Assembly (NCBI GenBank): GCA_030656615.1
Contig: JAUSOY010000084.1
Location: 1-64,000, forward strand
Direction: 5' to 3'
Length of the DNA: 64,000 nt
Source of the DNA: Bacteroidales bacterium
GTDB lineage: Bacteria; Bacteroidota; Bacteroidia; Bacteroidales; TTA-H9
Part shown: positions 1 to 8,809 of the stretch, one piece after another
Position numbering within the stretch: the first letter of the stretch is position 1
How the letters are laid out: the number at the start of each line of letters is the position of its first letter
Notes under the pieces: generated by a model
What the model was told of the DNA's origin: nothing
Database searches by the model: none
The model's input: the letters and a program-made list of their open reading frames with translations, nothing else
Translations under genes and position numbers: made by a program

Positions 1-158
1 TATTAACAAATTTGGGCAAGATATAAACACCTGATCGCTGCGTAAGCGTTATCGAATATTTTTTCGAAGTAAAAAATTCTTCACGCATTGAAAAAAATTA
101 TCAGAAATCATGAAATGAAGGACTTTATGGACAGACACTAAGTAATAGCGAAATTACT

Positions 159-839
159 CTATGGGAATTTGGGATATAGAAAATTAATTCTGCTTTTGAA
201 AGATTTTAAACTCCATAATCTATCAGGTATAATATAATCCCACCGGCTATAAGTATCGCTTAATGTGTCTACAGCAATTTTTAAGGGGTAAATTTCAACT
301 GGAAAGTATTGTTGTGGCATATCATCCCTGCATAAATAATAATCTATTTCTGCCGTAGAACAATTAAATATATCAATTGATCCCTTGATAGTAACCTGAC
401 AAAAAGCAACTAAGGGATGAGGTTCCCAGGGAAGTAATGTTGTCTTCATCTCTAAAGACTCCAAATACATAGTAATAGAATCTGGATTCATCTGCCAATC
501 AATACCCGTAAAATCGTTCTCCATATGATTTTTCTGCAGGAAAAGAGATTTCTCCTCATCAATTATTTTAATTCCGGATATTTTAAGTTCTTTTAGTACT
601 TCAGCAGTTGCGTTCATTTCCAAAGAAAACAAAATACTATCCATTGATTTATTAATGGCTATAGGCCTAATAATAATATTATTCCTGGGAATATTTTCAA
701 ACACTGGGTCAATGTTGAAATTCTCTACACAAATATTGACTGACTCAATTATCAGTCCAGAACATAACAGTTTATTTTCTTGCGATTTGGACACAAGGCT
801 CATTATTAACATTGACCCAATAAAAAAAATTCGCTTCAT
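159..839 (-). CDS. Secreted hypothetical protein; candidate immunity partner of the toxin tip
   Basis: I do not recognise the family. The 226-aa product starts with a basic, hydrophobic N-terminus (MKRIFFIGSMLIMSLVSKSQ) that looks like a Sec signal peptide, so it should act outside the cytoplasm. The rest is a mixed alpha/beta sequence with several cysteines and no catalytic motif I can name. It lies 21 bp downstream of the Rhs-type toxin tip on the same strand, where an immunity gene is normally found. Immunity to a periplasm-acting toxin would fit an exported protein. That role is inferred from position only. Confidence 0.6.
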   Translation of the reverse strand: MKRIFFIGSMLIMSLVSKSQENKLLCSGLIIESVNICVENFNIDPVFENIPRNNIIIRPIAINKSMDSILFSLEMNATAEVLKELKISGIKIIDEEKSLFLQKNHMENDFTGIDWQMNPDSITMYLESLEMKTTLLPWEPHPLVAFCQVTIKGSIDIFNCSTAEIDYYLCRDDMPQQYFPVEIYPLKIAVDTLSDTYSRWDYIIPDRLWSLKSFKSRINFLYPKFP

Positions 840-860
840 TTTTCCTGTAGTAATAATTTC

Positions 861-1484
861 CTATTTAATATCATGCATAATTCGTAACCTATGATAATCA
901 ATACCATAAGAAATTGGAAATTGGTATAAAAAACACTTAAAATTATCAGTATTCATATAAAATACTGGTAATCCATTGAATTTTTCAGAAGTCCTAAAAT
1001 CGTCAGCACTGCCCGTTGGAAAAAGCCCTTCGTTAGTATAAGAGGTATGAAAATGGGTTATTACAAGCTGTGTTAATTCTTTATCTAAATAAAAAGTCTT
1101 TCCGTTTCCTGTGTATAGGTTAAAAATTGCTCTGGTTGAGGTTGCTATGTATTCTGACTCATCCATCATGTAATAGTAATATTCGCTATTATTAACATCC
1201 TTTGCAACGAAGAAAGGGATTTCTTTCAAGCCACATGGTTGACATTTTGTTCTGGATTTTGCCATAGCAAAAACATCTTTTCCCTTTTTGAATCGTTTGC
1301 CAAGCAAATCACCATGTAAAACATGATTCAGCAAAAACACATACGCCCCGGTAACGGCGCCGTTCATGAACTTGCCGCCTATGGCCTCGGTAGTGCCGTC
1401 AATGGTAGCAGATATAGATGTTGTGCTATTGTCAAACTGTCTTGCATTTACCAGATTAGATGAGCTTCCGCATTGCATTTTCAC
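861..1484 (-). CDS. Rhs-type polymorphic toxin C-terminal fragment with JAMM-like motif
   Basis: This 207-aa product looks like the detached C-terminal tip of an Rhs/YD-repeat polymorphic toxin. Residues about 35-55 contain GGKFMNGAVTGAYVFLLNH, which resembles the conserved end of the Rhs core just before the variable toxin. The C-terminal part has THFHTS followed 10 residues later by SADDF. This HxH...SxxD arrangement is the metal-binding signature of JAMM/JAB metallopeptidases, as seen in DUF4329/JAB-like toxins. The large YD-repeat body is absent, so this is either a stand-alone reserve cassette or a remnant. A -7 element 12 bp before the ATG suggests it may still be transcribed. The start codon is uncertain. 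Confidence 0.6.
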   Translation of the reverse strand: MKMQCGSSSNLVNARQFDNSTTSISATIDGTTEAIGGKFMNGAVTGAYVFLLNHVLHGDLLGKRFKKGKDVFAMAKSRTKCQPCGLKEIPFFVAKDVNNSEYYYYMMDESEYIATSTRAIFNLYTGNGKTFYLDKELTQLVITHFHTSYTNEGLFPTGSADDFRTSEKFNGLPVFYMNTDNFKCFLYQFPISYGIDYHRLRIMHDIK

Positions 1485-1496
1485 GGGTTTTTATTT

Positions 1497-1504
1497 CAAA
1501 TATA
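1497..1504 (-). promoter_or_regulatory. -7 promoter element for toxin tip
   Basis: TATATTTG on the minus strand matches the Bacteroidota -7 consensus TAnnTTTG and ends 12 bp before the start codon of the toxin fragment. No convincing -33 TTTG is found at the usual spacing. Confidence 0.3.
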
Positions 1505-1545
1505 CGTGATTTTGTATTTCAATTCTTCCAAATCCATTTTTTCTA

Positions 1546-1624
1546 AAAGGGGGGCAGGGGGGATTTGACGCTGTATTATTGATAAACAGCCAATCCCCCT
1601 TTATCCCCCTTTTCCAAAGGGGGA
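1546..1624. repeat. Imperfect inverted repeat of G-run/C-run arms
   Basis: The left arm (about 1546-1566) is an A-tract followed by two G-runs. The right arm (about 1592-1613) has two C-runs followed by a T-tract, and its reverse complement matches the left arm imperfectly. The right arm is followed by a second local palindrome, CCCCCTTTTCCAAAGGGGG, ending near 1623. The arms flank about 26 bp of unrelated sequence. The element sits between the toxin remnant and the core genome and looks like a dispersed palindromic repeat or a non-autonomous mobile-element end. Confidence 0.5.
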
Positions 1625-1695
1625 CATGATGCAAAAAATACCACACTACTGAAACAATTTCCGGTAATTTTGCAATTCATTTATCGGTCGTTCAA

Positions 1696-3681
1696 ATGTT
1701 ATTTATCCAGCGCATCCTGCAATACTTTATCAAAATTCCACTTTGGCTTAAATATTTAGGTGCACTGATAATTTTGCTGATTATCTGTGCTTTTCTACTA
1801 CGAGGGTCCGTATTGCGTCATCAATTAGAAAAGTATTCTTTGGCTTTCGAAAAGGCTTATCCCGTAGATATCAGTATAGGTAAGGCATCTTTTACAGGTA
1901 TTAACGGAATTGAATTAAAAGATTTTCTAATCATTCCTCGCCATTCCGACACCCTGTTAAGCATTGCTTATCTTAAAGTTAGAATCAGCCTGAGGGATTT
2001 ATTATTCTTACGTCTTCGACCATCCCAACTCGAAGCAAAAAATCTGACAATCAGCCTTTATCGAAACGATAGTATCACAAACTACATGTTTCTTCTGGAA
2101 GATAAATCATCCAAAAAAGAACCTATAAATCACATCATCGAACCCGATTATGCCCGACAGGCAGAGCATCTTTTTAACTTTCTGTTCGGAAAATTGCCCT
2201 CGGAAAGCCACTTTACAAATCTGATGCTAAGAGCAAATCTTAACGGAAATTCCTTTGCTGCCTTTTCAGAAGACTATATTTTGTCGGGCAATTCATTTGA
2301 AAATGAGGTTTTTATTCAAAACAATGATACCATTCGTAAGCTGATACTGAAAGGAAGCCTGGACCGTAGCCAGCAAAAAGGAAGTTTTACGATTTATCCG
2401 GATGACAGCACAAGCTTCAACCTCCCGTATTTCGATTGGAAATATTCCGCTTTCGCGGGTTTTGACACCTTGCGTTTTAGTATTCATGTCAAAAAAGCTT
2501 CGGACGATAATACGTTGGTGCTTGGCGAGGCTTCCGTGTCGGGACTTCATATTCAGCAATCCGCTTTAAGCGAAAAAGAGATCAACATTGCCAGTCTTTC
2601 CGGAAAATATCATTTCACCATAGGCAGGCATTTTATCGCCCTCGATTCTGTAAGCCACCTCAAAATCAATGAATTCGATATCCATCCGTACGCCCGCATC
2701 CAGCTCTATCCCGAAAAAATAATCAATCTTAGCATCAATAAGTCCTGGTTTGATGCGAATGAACTTTTCAGATCCTTGCCAAAAGGATTGTTTCGGAATT
2801 TACACGGAATGGAAACAGAGGGAGAACTCAATTATCATTTTCTGTTTTCGCTGGAACTTAATAATCCTGACAGTCTGATTTTTGAAAGCCGATTAAAAGG
2901 CAGACAATTCAAGATAAAAAAATACGGAAATACCCATTTCGGATTTATTAATGAAGACTTTACCTATACTGCCTGGGAAAAAGGCGTGGCGGTAAAAACA
3001 TTTGAGGTGGGGCCGGGTAATCCATCATTTCGCCGGCTTGAGCAAATTTCGCCTTATCTCCGCTCGGCTATCATCACTTCAGAAGACGGAGGGTTTTTTC
3101 TTCACCGGGGTTTCCTGCCTGATGCGTTCCGCGAATCCCTCATCACGAATATTAAAGAAAAGCGATTTGTAAGAGGAGGAAGTACCATCAGCATGCAATT
3201 GGTGAAAAACGTTTATCTGAATCGTAACAAAACCATTACCCGAAAACTGGAAGAAGCACTGATAGTCTGGATAATAGAAAACAACCGTATTGTCACCAAA
3301 GAAAGGATGTTTGAAGTTTATCTGAACATTATTGAGATGGGGCCGGGGATTTACGGCGTTTCAGACGCGGCCCGCTTTTACTTTGACAAAGATGTTTCTA
3401 AGCTAAGCCTTTCGGAAAGTGTTTTTATGGCTAGTATTGTCCCCAGACCCAAATGGTTTAAATATTCTTTTGATAAAAATGGGCGGCTTCGCGATTTTCT
3501 TTATCCCTATTATGAGCTGATGGGAACCAAAATGCTGGCGAAAGGTTTTATTAGCGAACAGGATAAACAAAACCTTATTCCCGACATTCGGTTAAAAGGA
3601 CCAGCACGATTGAGCCTTATGCAAAACGATAGTCTTGAATTGGATTCTTTACAAATATTGCTTCCCGAATTAAGGTTGTAA
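1696..3681 (+). CDS. Peptidoglycan glycosyltransferase (GT51) with AsmA-like N-terminal domain
   Basis: This 661-aa inner-membrane enzyme should polymerise lipid II glycan chains in the periplasm. A transmembrane helix lies at about residues 16-35. Residues about 45-130 resemble the AsmA/TamB repeat fold (NGIELKDFLIIP, DTLLSIAYLKV). The glycosyltransferase-51 domain is at the C-terminus, about 450-600: the catalytic-Glu motif TSEDGGFFLHRG near 460, RGGSTISMQLVKN near 493, and EVYLNIIEMG...GIYG near 540. There is no transpeptidase domain, so it is monofunctional, but it is far longer than classic MtgA (about 240 aa). It is followed by convergent tilS. The AsmA call is by pattern only. Confidence 0.85.
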   Translation: MLFIQRILQYFIKIPLWLKYLGALIILLIICAFLLRGSVLRHQLEKYSLAFEKAYPVDISIGKASFTGINGIELKDFLIIPRHSDTLLSIAYLKVRISLRDLLFLRLRPSQLEAKNLTISLYRNDSITNYMFLLEDKSSKKEPINHIIEPDYARQAEHLFNFLFGKLPSESHFTNLMLRANLNGNSFAAFSEDYILSGNSFENEVFIQNNDTIRKLILKGSLDRSQQKGSFTIYPDDSTSFNLPYFDWKYSAFAGFDTLRFSIHVKKASDDNTLVLGEASVSGLHIQQSALSEKEINIASLSGKYHFTIGRHFIALDSVSHLKINEFDIHPYARIQLYPEKIINLSINKSWFDANELFRSLPKGLFRNLHGMETEGELNYHFLFSLELNNPDSLIFESRLKGRQFKIKKYGNTHFGFINEDFTYTAWEKGVAVKTFEVGPGNPSFRRLEQISPYLRSAIITSEDGGFFLHRGFLPDAFRESLITNIKEKRFVRGGSTISMQLVKNVYLNRNKTITRKLEEALIVWIIENNRIVTKERMFEVYLNIIEMGPGIYGVSDAARFYFDKDVSKLSLSESVFMASIVPRPKWFKYSFDKNGRLRDFLYPYYELMGTKMLAKGFISEQDKQNLIPDIRLKGPARLSLMQNDSLELDSLQILLPELRL

Positions 3682-3751
3682 TAATGTTTTGGAAATTTTA
3701 TACTTCAGTTAATTATCAGGCACTTATACCACTGTTCAATTCAAGCTATTT

Positions 3752-5107
3752 TCAATCATCCTTCAGGATCACCTGATAGATATGCTTTGTATGTGTAGTG
3801 ATTTTATAACGATTGTCGATACGATATCCAACTACCCATATTATCTCTCCGCCTGAACATAAAAGCCAGGTGTTTTCCTTGTCGCGGGCATTAAATTTCA
3901 GACTGGTATAAAAATCGCTGATTTTCTTTTTCCCACGCATTCCAAAGGGTATAAAATAATCTCCCTCCCTCCATCTTCTGATGGTGAGAGGAAAATCAAG
4001 CTTTTGCGCATCCAGAAAAGCAATAGAGTTATCGGCGATAAATTCTCCTGGATTTGTCTTTTGAATCCATTGAAAACTGCAATGCACAGGCCGGTGTATT
4101 TCCTGTTGCTCTTTCGAAATCACATAGACATCCTCTTTAATTTGCTCTTTCGGCCGAATCAGAAATGAGTCACGCTGACGAATCAATTCATGCGATGCAG
4201 AATAAAAAACCTTACCTGACTGGGTATTCATGCTGTGCAATATATCCGACAACTGTGAAGCATTGAAACCAAATTCGCGGATAATTTCGAAGAGCCAGTA
4301 AGAAACTGAGCCGGTATTTTTTAAGGCTTGAAAATTAATCGTAATACCGTTTTCTTCCTCACACACACACTCTATTCTGATGCGTTCAGATAAGGCAGCT
4401 ATCGCTTCTGAGGCTTCAGATAAGTGCTTTATCGAAAGCAACATACTCTCCGAAGCATTTTCAGTTAAACCGTTCAATGCAGGAATGATATGATGCCTGA
4501 TACGATTTCTGAGATAATCGTCTTTCGCATTGGAACTATCGTTGCAATAGGCTATTTTGTTTTCAGCGGCAAACCTTTCAATCGCCTCACGTCTGGCAAA
4601 TAAAAGAGGGCGTACGATGCGGCCGTTCTTAACAGGAATACCGATTAAGCCTTTAATACCACTGCCTCTCAAAAAATTGACAAAAAATGTTTCTAAAGAA
4701 TCATCCTGATGGTGCGCTGTGGCGATGAAATGAAAACCATGATTGATTAAAATTTCCTCAAAAAAATCATATCGCGCTGTTCGGGCGGCCATCTGAATCG
4801 AAATACCCGATTGAATGACCATTTGCTTTGTATCCACTCTTTTTATAAAAAAAGGAATCGTATTTTTTTTGGCAAATTGTCTGACAAAATCCTCCTCCAG
4901 GTCAGATTCCTTTCCTCTCAATCCGAAATTACAATGTGCAATACCGCAAGAAAAACCGGCTTCAAGAAAAGTAGATGCCATAACCATACTATCGGCACCC
5001 CCGCTAACAGCAAGCAATATTCTGTCGTGCTTATTAAAACAAAAATTCTTTTCAACAAATTGAGAAAACTGTCGAAAAAATTGTCTGCTAAAATCCGTTT
5101 TTATCAT
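3752..5107 (-). CDS. tilS: tRNA(Ile)-lysidine synthase
   Basis: TilS modifies C34 of the tRNA-Ile with anticodon CAU to lysidine, using ATP and lysine, so that it reads AUA. The PP-loop motif SGGADS is at about residues 34-39. The 451-aa length fits a full enzyme with the C-terminal substrate-binding domains, including the late WREGDYFIPFGM segment. It is the last gene of the likely obg-PAP2-tilS transcription unit, 15 bp after the PAP2 gene. Confidence 0.95.
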   Translation of the reverse strand: MIKTDFSRQFFRQFSQFVEKNFCFNKHDRILLAVSGGADSMVMASTFLEAGFSCGIAHCNFGLRGKESDLEEDFVRQFAKKNTIPFFIKRVDTKQMVIQSGISIQMAARTARYDFFEEILINHGFHFIATAHHQDDSLETFFVNFLRGSGIKGLIGIPVKNGRIVRPLLFARREAIERFAAENKIAYCNDSSNAKDDYLRNRIRHHIIPALNGLTENASESMLLSIKHLSEASEAIAALSERIRIECVCEEENGITINFQALKNTGSVSYWLFEIIREFGFNASQLSDILHSMNTQSGKVFYSASHELIRQRDSFLIRPKEQIKEDVYVISKEQQEIHRPVHCSFQWIQKTNPGEFIADNSIAFLDAQKLDFPLTIRRWREGDYFIPFGMRGKKKISDFYTSLKFNARDKENTWLLCSGGEIIWVVGYRIDNRYKITTHTKHIYQVILKDD

Positions 5108-5122
5108 AACACCAATCGTTTG

Positions 5123-5704
5123 CTATTTCATCAAAAAGTCAAACCTCTGACAAGATCGTAAAACAAAACAGAATAGTTTATAACAAATGAAGGCAATAAA
5201 TGCGCCTGCCAACCATCCTGCCAGAATATCGGAAGGAAAATGGACCCCAAGATATATTCTGGAGTAAGATACCAAAGCGGCCCAAAAAAGCAATGTCATC
5301 CAAATCCATTTTTCCTTTAACAGAAGAGAAACAAAAACAGCCAATGCCATTGAATTGGATGCATGAGCACTATAAAAACCAAACTTCCCTCCCTGATAAC
5401 CATTTACAAAATGAAGCAAACCGCTAAGCGAATCTTCATGACTGGGTCGTAACCTTGCAACCGAGAATTTAAAAATCCCTGCTATCTGATCACTTAGTGT
5501 TATCATCAAAATCAATAAAACGAAAAGGATAAAAAACGACTTTCCCGGGTAGCGTTTGTACAGAAAAAATAATATTACCGAATACAAAGGGATCCACTGC
5601 CATTTTCCACTGACCTGCCACATCATCCAATCAAAAAGTGGACAATGTAAAGCATTGATTGCTATAAGAATGTCTTGATCTATTGATTGTAATTCCGTAA
5701 GCAT
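5123..5704 (-). CDS. PAP2-family membrane phosphatase
   Basis: This is a 193-aa integral membrane phosphatase with several hydrophobic helices. The three PAP2 signature motifs are visible: KFSVARLRP (79-87), YSAHASN (111-117, in place of PSGH) and SRIYLGVHFPSD (148-159), which supplies the catalytic His and Asp. Proteins of this type dephosphorylate undecaprenyl pyrophosphate or lipid phosphates. With a peptidoglycan glycosyltransferase close by, a lipid-carrier recycling role is reasonable, but the substrate cannot be read from sequence. It lies between obg and tilS with gaps of 13 and 15 bp. Confidence 0.88.
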   Translation of the reverse strand: MLTELQSIDQDILIAINALHCPLFDWMMWQVSGKWQWIPLYSVILFFLYKRYPGKSFFILFVLLILMITLSDQIAGIFKFSVARLRPSHEDSLSGLLHFVNGYQGGKFGFYSAHASNSMALAVFVSLLLKEKWIWMTLLFWAALVSYSRIYLGVHFPSDILAGWLAGAFIAFICYKLFCFVLRSCQRFDFLMK

Positions 5705-5717
5705 TCGTTCAGGAGCA

Positions 5718-6710
5718 TTACTTATTGAGTTCCTTCCATATCAAATCCTTCAGTTCAACCAAGCCTGTTTGGGCCACCGAAGAAATAAATACTTTTGGAA
5801 TACTTCTTGGTAAGTCCTTTTTTAGGAGTTTTATTAATTCAGCATCCAGCAAATCGCTTTTTGTGATTGCAAGTATTCTCGATTTATCAAGCAATTCGGG
5901 ATTATACTGTTTTAACTCGTTCAGAAGAATCTTGTATTCATTTTTGATGTCCTTGCTGTCGGCCGGAACCATAAACAAAAGAACAGAATTTCGCTCAATA
6001 TGACGTAAAAAGCGAAGTCCAAGACCTTTTCCCTGCGATGCTCCTTCAATAATTCCTGGGATATCGGCCATAACGAAGGATCGATTATCTCTGTAAGCAA
6101 CCATTCCGAGGTTTGGTACAAGAGTGGTAAAAGGGTAATCCGCTATTTCGGGGCGGGCCGCAGAAACCACACTTAAAAGAGTAGACTTACCGGCATTCGG
6201 AAATCCCACCAAACCAACGTCTGCTAGGAGTTTTAATTCGATAATATACCAACCTTCTATTTTGGGTTCTCCGGGCTGAGCATGTCGTGGGGCCTGATTG
6301 GTAGACGTTTTAAAATGATCATTTCCCAAGCCTCCACGTCCTCCTCGTAATAAAATAACTTCCTGTCCATCTTCGGTAAGTTCGCATAAAGTCTCTCCAG
6401 TTTCAACGCTTTTTACGACCGCACCTAAAGGAACATCCAGTATTCTGTCCTCGCCATCAGCACCATGACACAAGGCACCGCTACCACCTTCTCCGTGCGT
6501 TGCCTTCACATGCTTGGTATACTTCAGATGAAGCAATGTCCATTGTTGTGAATTTGCTTTGAGGATGATATGACCACCCCTGCCTCCGTCACCGCCATCA
6601 GGACCGCCTTTTGGTATGAATTTTTCGCGTCGGAAATGCATCGATCCAGCACCACCGTTTCCGGATTGAAGAAATATTTTAACGTAATCAACAAAATTAT
6701 TCGAGGCCAT
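5718..6710 (-). CDS. obg: Obg-family GTPase
   Basis: This is a ribosome-assembly GTPase of 330 aa. The glycine-rich Obg fold occupies residues about 1-158 ([27 protein letters not shown]). The G domain follows: G1 [10 protein letters not shown]3 DIPG, and G4 TKSD. There is no long C-terminal extension, as is common in Bacteroidota. A -7 element 20 bp upstream and a terminator behind adk show it heads its own unit, obg-PAP2-tilS. Confidence 0.96.
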   Translation of the reverse strand: MASNNFVDYVKIFLQSGNGGAGSMHFRREKFIPKGGPDGGDGGRGGHIILKANSQQWTLLHLKYTKHVKATHGEGGSGALCHGADGEDRILDVPLGAVVKSVETGETLCELTEDGQEVILLRGGRGGLGNDHFKTSTNQAPRHAQPGEPKIEGWYIIELKLLADVGLVGFPNAGKSTLLSVVSAARPEIADYPFTTLVPNLGMVAYRDNRSFVMADIPGIIEGASQGKGLGLRFLRHIERNSVLLFMVPADSKDIKNEYKILLNELKQYNPELLDKSRILAITKSDLLDAELIKLLKKDLPRSIPKVFISSVAQTGLVELKDLIWKELNK

Positions 6711-6729
6711 AGTATGTATTTTCAGTTTG

Positions 6730-6737
6730 CAAAGATA
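6730..6737 (-). promoter_or_regulatory. obg: -7 promoter element for obg
   Basis: TATCTTTG on the minus strand matches TAnnTTTG and ends 19 bp before the obg start. It lies between the adk terminator and obg, where a new promoter is needed. Confidence 0.5.
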
Positions 6738-6754
6738 GTCAAGGCTTTAGTAAA

Positions 6755-6779
6755 GAAAAAAGCCGGGTCAGTGCCCGGC
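6755..6779 (-). terminator. Rho-independent terminator after adk
   Basis: Reading the minus strand, GCCGGG pairs with CCCGGC across a short loop (6762-6779) and is followed by a run of T. It ends the hpt-adk unit 15 bp after the adk stop. Confidence 0.8.
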
Positions 6780-6794
6780 CAGAATAATCGACTT

Positions 6795-7964
6795 TTATCG
6801 TATTATCTTAAATGATAAGTTAACCACGTCTTCAAGCCTTTCAGCCACATCAGCTTCCGAGCCAAATCCGTCGACTTTCATGAATTTATTCTGTTTTTTA
6901 TAATACTGTTTTACTAAAGAAGTCTTGGTTTCGTATTCCTCGAGACGGTTCACAATCAATTCAGGGTCTTTATCGTAAGAACGTGCTTTCTCTGTTTTAC
7001 CTCTTGCGGCCAAACGTTTGAAACATTCCAGCGTTGGAACCTTCAGTTCAACCGTCAGTGTAACTTTTGAATTGTTTTTCTTCAATAAACCATCGAGAAT
7101 ATATGCCTGTACAAGCGTTCGTGGAAATCCTTTAAAAATAAAGCCTTTTGCATCGGAATGCGCATTGATTTCCCGCTCGATTAAACGAATAGCAATTTCA
7201 TCCGGAACAATTTCGCCTTTCTCCATGTATGGAGCAACTTTTATTCCTATATCTGTGCCTTCCTTTATCTCTTTACGCAGTAATGAACCAGTGGAAATAT
7301 ATACCAGGCCGAAATTTTGCGCCATAAGCTTGCCTTGTGTTCCTTTGCCCGAGCCCGGAGGACCCAATAAAACCATATTAACATGCTCATGCGTTAATGT
7401 CTGGTCGATTGCCTCACAAAGTCGTTCGAAAATCTCGTCCATATTGCCAATACCATTAATCGGATAGTAAATTTCCTTATCGCGATAAAAATCAATAACC
7501 GGGGTGGTTTTTGTTTCGTACTCTTTAAGACGAACTTCGATAACTTCTAGGTTATCATCGGATCTTCCACTGGTTAAACCCCTTTCTATCATACGCTTAA
7601 CAAGTTCTTCTCGAGGAACTTCCAGGCTAAGCATGCATGATAAATGATCATTCATACGAAGCAGCAATCCTTCAAGAATATAAGCCTGTACATAATTTCT
7701 GGGGAATCCATCAAAAAGAATTCCTCTGGCTTCTGTATCCGTATTAATCCGTTTTTCAATAATCTGAACTATTAAATCATCGGGCACGAGTCCACCCTTT
7801 TCAATTAAATCTTTGGCTTCCAAGCCCATATCAGTGCCTTCAGCAATTTCCTGACGCAGTAGATCACCTGTGGCGATATACGTAAGATTGTATTTTTCGA
7901 TCAGTCTTTTCGACTGTGTTCCTTTTCCCGCACCGGGAGGACCAAACAGAGCAATATTCAACAT
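6795..7964 (-). CDS. adk: Tandem adenylate kinase fusion, second domain degenerate
   Basis: Two complete adenylate-kinase domains are joined head to tail in 389 aa, where a normal Adk is about 190-220 aa. Domain 1 (about 1-188) looks active: P-loop GPPGAGKGT (8-16), ATGDLLR (31-37), FDGFPR (84-89) and GRSDD (133-137). Domain 2 (about 194-389) keeps the P-loop GPPGSGKGT (201-209), but TGD becomes TGS (Asp to Ser227), DGFPR becomes KGFPR (Lys278) and GRSDD becomes ARSYD (327-331). Domain 1 should interconvert ATP+AMP and 2 ADP. Domain 2 may be a pseudokinase, a regulatory half, or have altered specificity. It follows hpt by 53 bp and ends at a strong terminator. No frameshift is needed: it is one open frame. 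Confidence 0.92.
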   Translation of the reverse strand: MLNIALFGPPGAGKGTQSKRLIEKYNLTYIATGDLLRQEIAEGTDMGLEAKDLIEKGGLVPDDLIVQIIEKRINTDTEARGILFDGFPRNYVQAYILEGLLLRMNDHLSCMLSLEVPREELVKRMIERGLTSGRSDDNLEVIEVRLKEYETKTTPVIDFYRDKEIYYPINGIGNMDEIFERLCEAIDQTLTHEHVNMVLLGPPGSGKGTQGKLMAQNFGLVYISTGSLLRKEIKEGTDIGIKVAPYMEKGEIVPDEIAIRLIEREINAHSDAKGFIFKGFPRTLVQAYILDGLLKKNNSKVTLTVELKVPTLECFKRLAARGKTEKARSYDKDPELIVNRLEEYETKTSLVKQYYKKQNKFMKVDGFGSEADVAERLEDVVNLSFKIIR

Positions 7965-8017
7965 ATATTCAATGTTACAAGCTAAACAAAAAATGGTTTG
8001 TATTGATACCTACAGTG

Positions 8018-8554
8018 TTATTTTACAATTTTATAAATATCCGCCAGATTTCTGGCATTTCCGTCATAATCAAGACCATACCCCACAATGAAATCGTTTG
8101 GTATTTCCATTCCAACGTAGTCAATATTATAATCCTTCCGAAACGCTTCCGGCTTAAAAAGTAGGGTGGCTGTAAGAACTTCACTGGCATCCATACTCTT
8201 GATTTTGAGAATAATATTATCAAGGGTGATGCCGGTATCAACAATATCCTCTACAATTACAACGGTCCTTCCGGCAATGCTTTCATCAAGTCCGATAAGT
8301 TCCCGAACATTACTGGTGGTGAGTAAACCAGAATAAGAAGAAAGTTTTACGAAAGAAACATGACAATCATGCTTGTATAATCTGATTAGATCAGCGGCAA
8401 ACATAAAAGCTCCATTAAGGATTACAAGAAACAAGGGGTTTTTTCCTGCCAAATCCTTATTCATTCGTTCTGCCAAGGCCTCAACGGCTTTTTGAATTTG
8501 TGCGGCGGAGATATTCAATTCGAATTCTTTATCATGCACTTTAACGATACTCAT
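8018..8554 (-). CDS. hpt: Hypoxanthine phosphoribosyltransferase
   Basis: This is a purine-salvage enzyme making IMP (and GMP) from hypoxanthine (guanine) and PRPP. The PRPP-binding motif VVIVEDIVDTGIT is at about residues 94-106, and the 178-aa length is usual. It lies directly upstream of adk, so the pair joins salvage to nucleotide phosphorylation, an arrangement common in Bacteroidota. Confidence 0.95.
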   Translation of the reverse strand: MSIVKVHDKEFELNISAAQIQKAVEALAERMNKDLAGKNPLFLVILNGAFMFAADLIRLYKHDCHVSFVKLSSYSGLLTTSNVRELIGLDESIAGRTVVIVEDIVDTGITLDNIILKIKSMDASEVLTATLLFKPEAFRKDYNIDYVGMEIPNDFIVGYGLDYDGNARNLADIYKIVK

Positions 8555-8788
8555 ACGCTTTATGTTTACAAATCAACCCCACAAATTTGTTTTTCAAATC
8601 CTTAGGTTGATTATTAATTTGATTCCGAAACGATTATCAGGCAAAAATAAGCAAAGAATAGGTAGAAACAAGAAATTTTCTTATAATAGATTGATTAATA
8701 ATGGGTTTCCTTATTATCTATTTATATAATTTTTTTCGTTTCCAAATTTGAAACCTAGGCATTTCGGTATGAAATTCCCGTGATTTTG

Positions 8789-8796
8789 TATATTTG
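8789..8796 (+). promoter_or_regulatory. -7 promoter element for tRNA-Pro
   Basis: TATATTTG matches TAnnTTTG and ends 13 bp before the mature 5' end of the tRNA. The -33 element is not clear. Confidence 0.45.
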
Positions 8797-8809
8797 CACG
8801 CTTATATAT

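Noticed and set aside
4811-5161. 116-aa and 82-aa plus-strand frames in tilS
   Set aside because: Both are antisense to tilS and lack protein-like features.
7018-7467. 149-aa plus-strand frame inside adk
   Set aside because: It lies opposite the tandem adk frame, has no motifs, and is a shadow.
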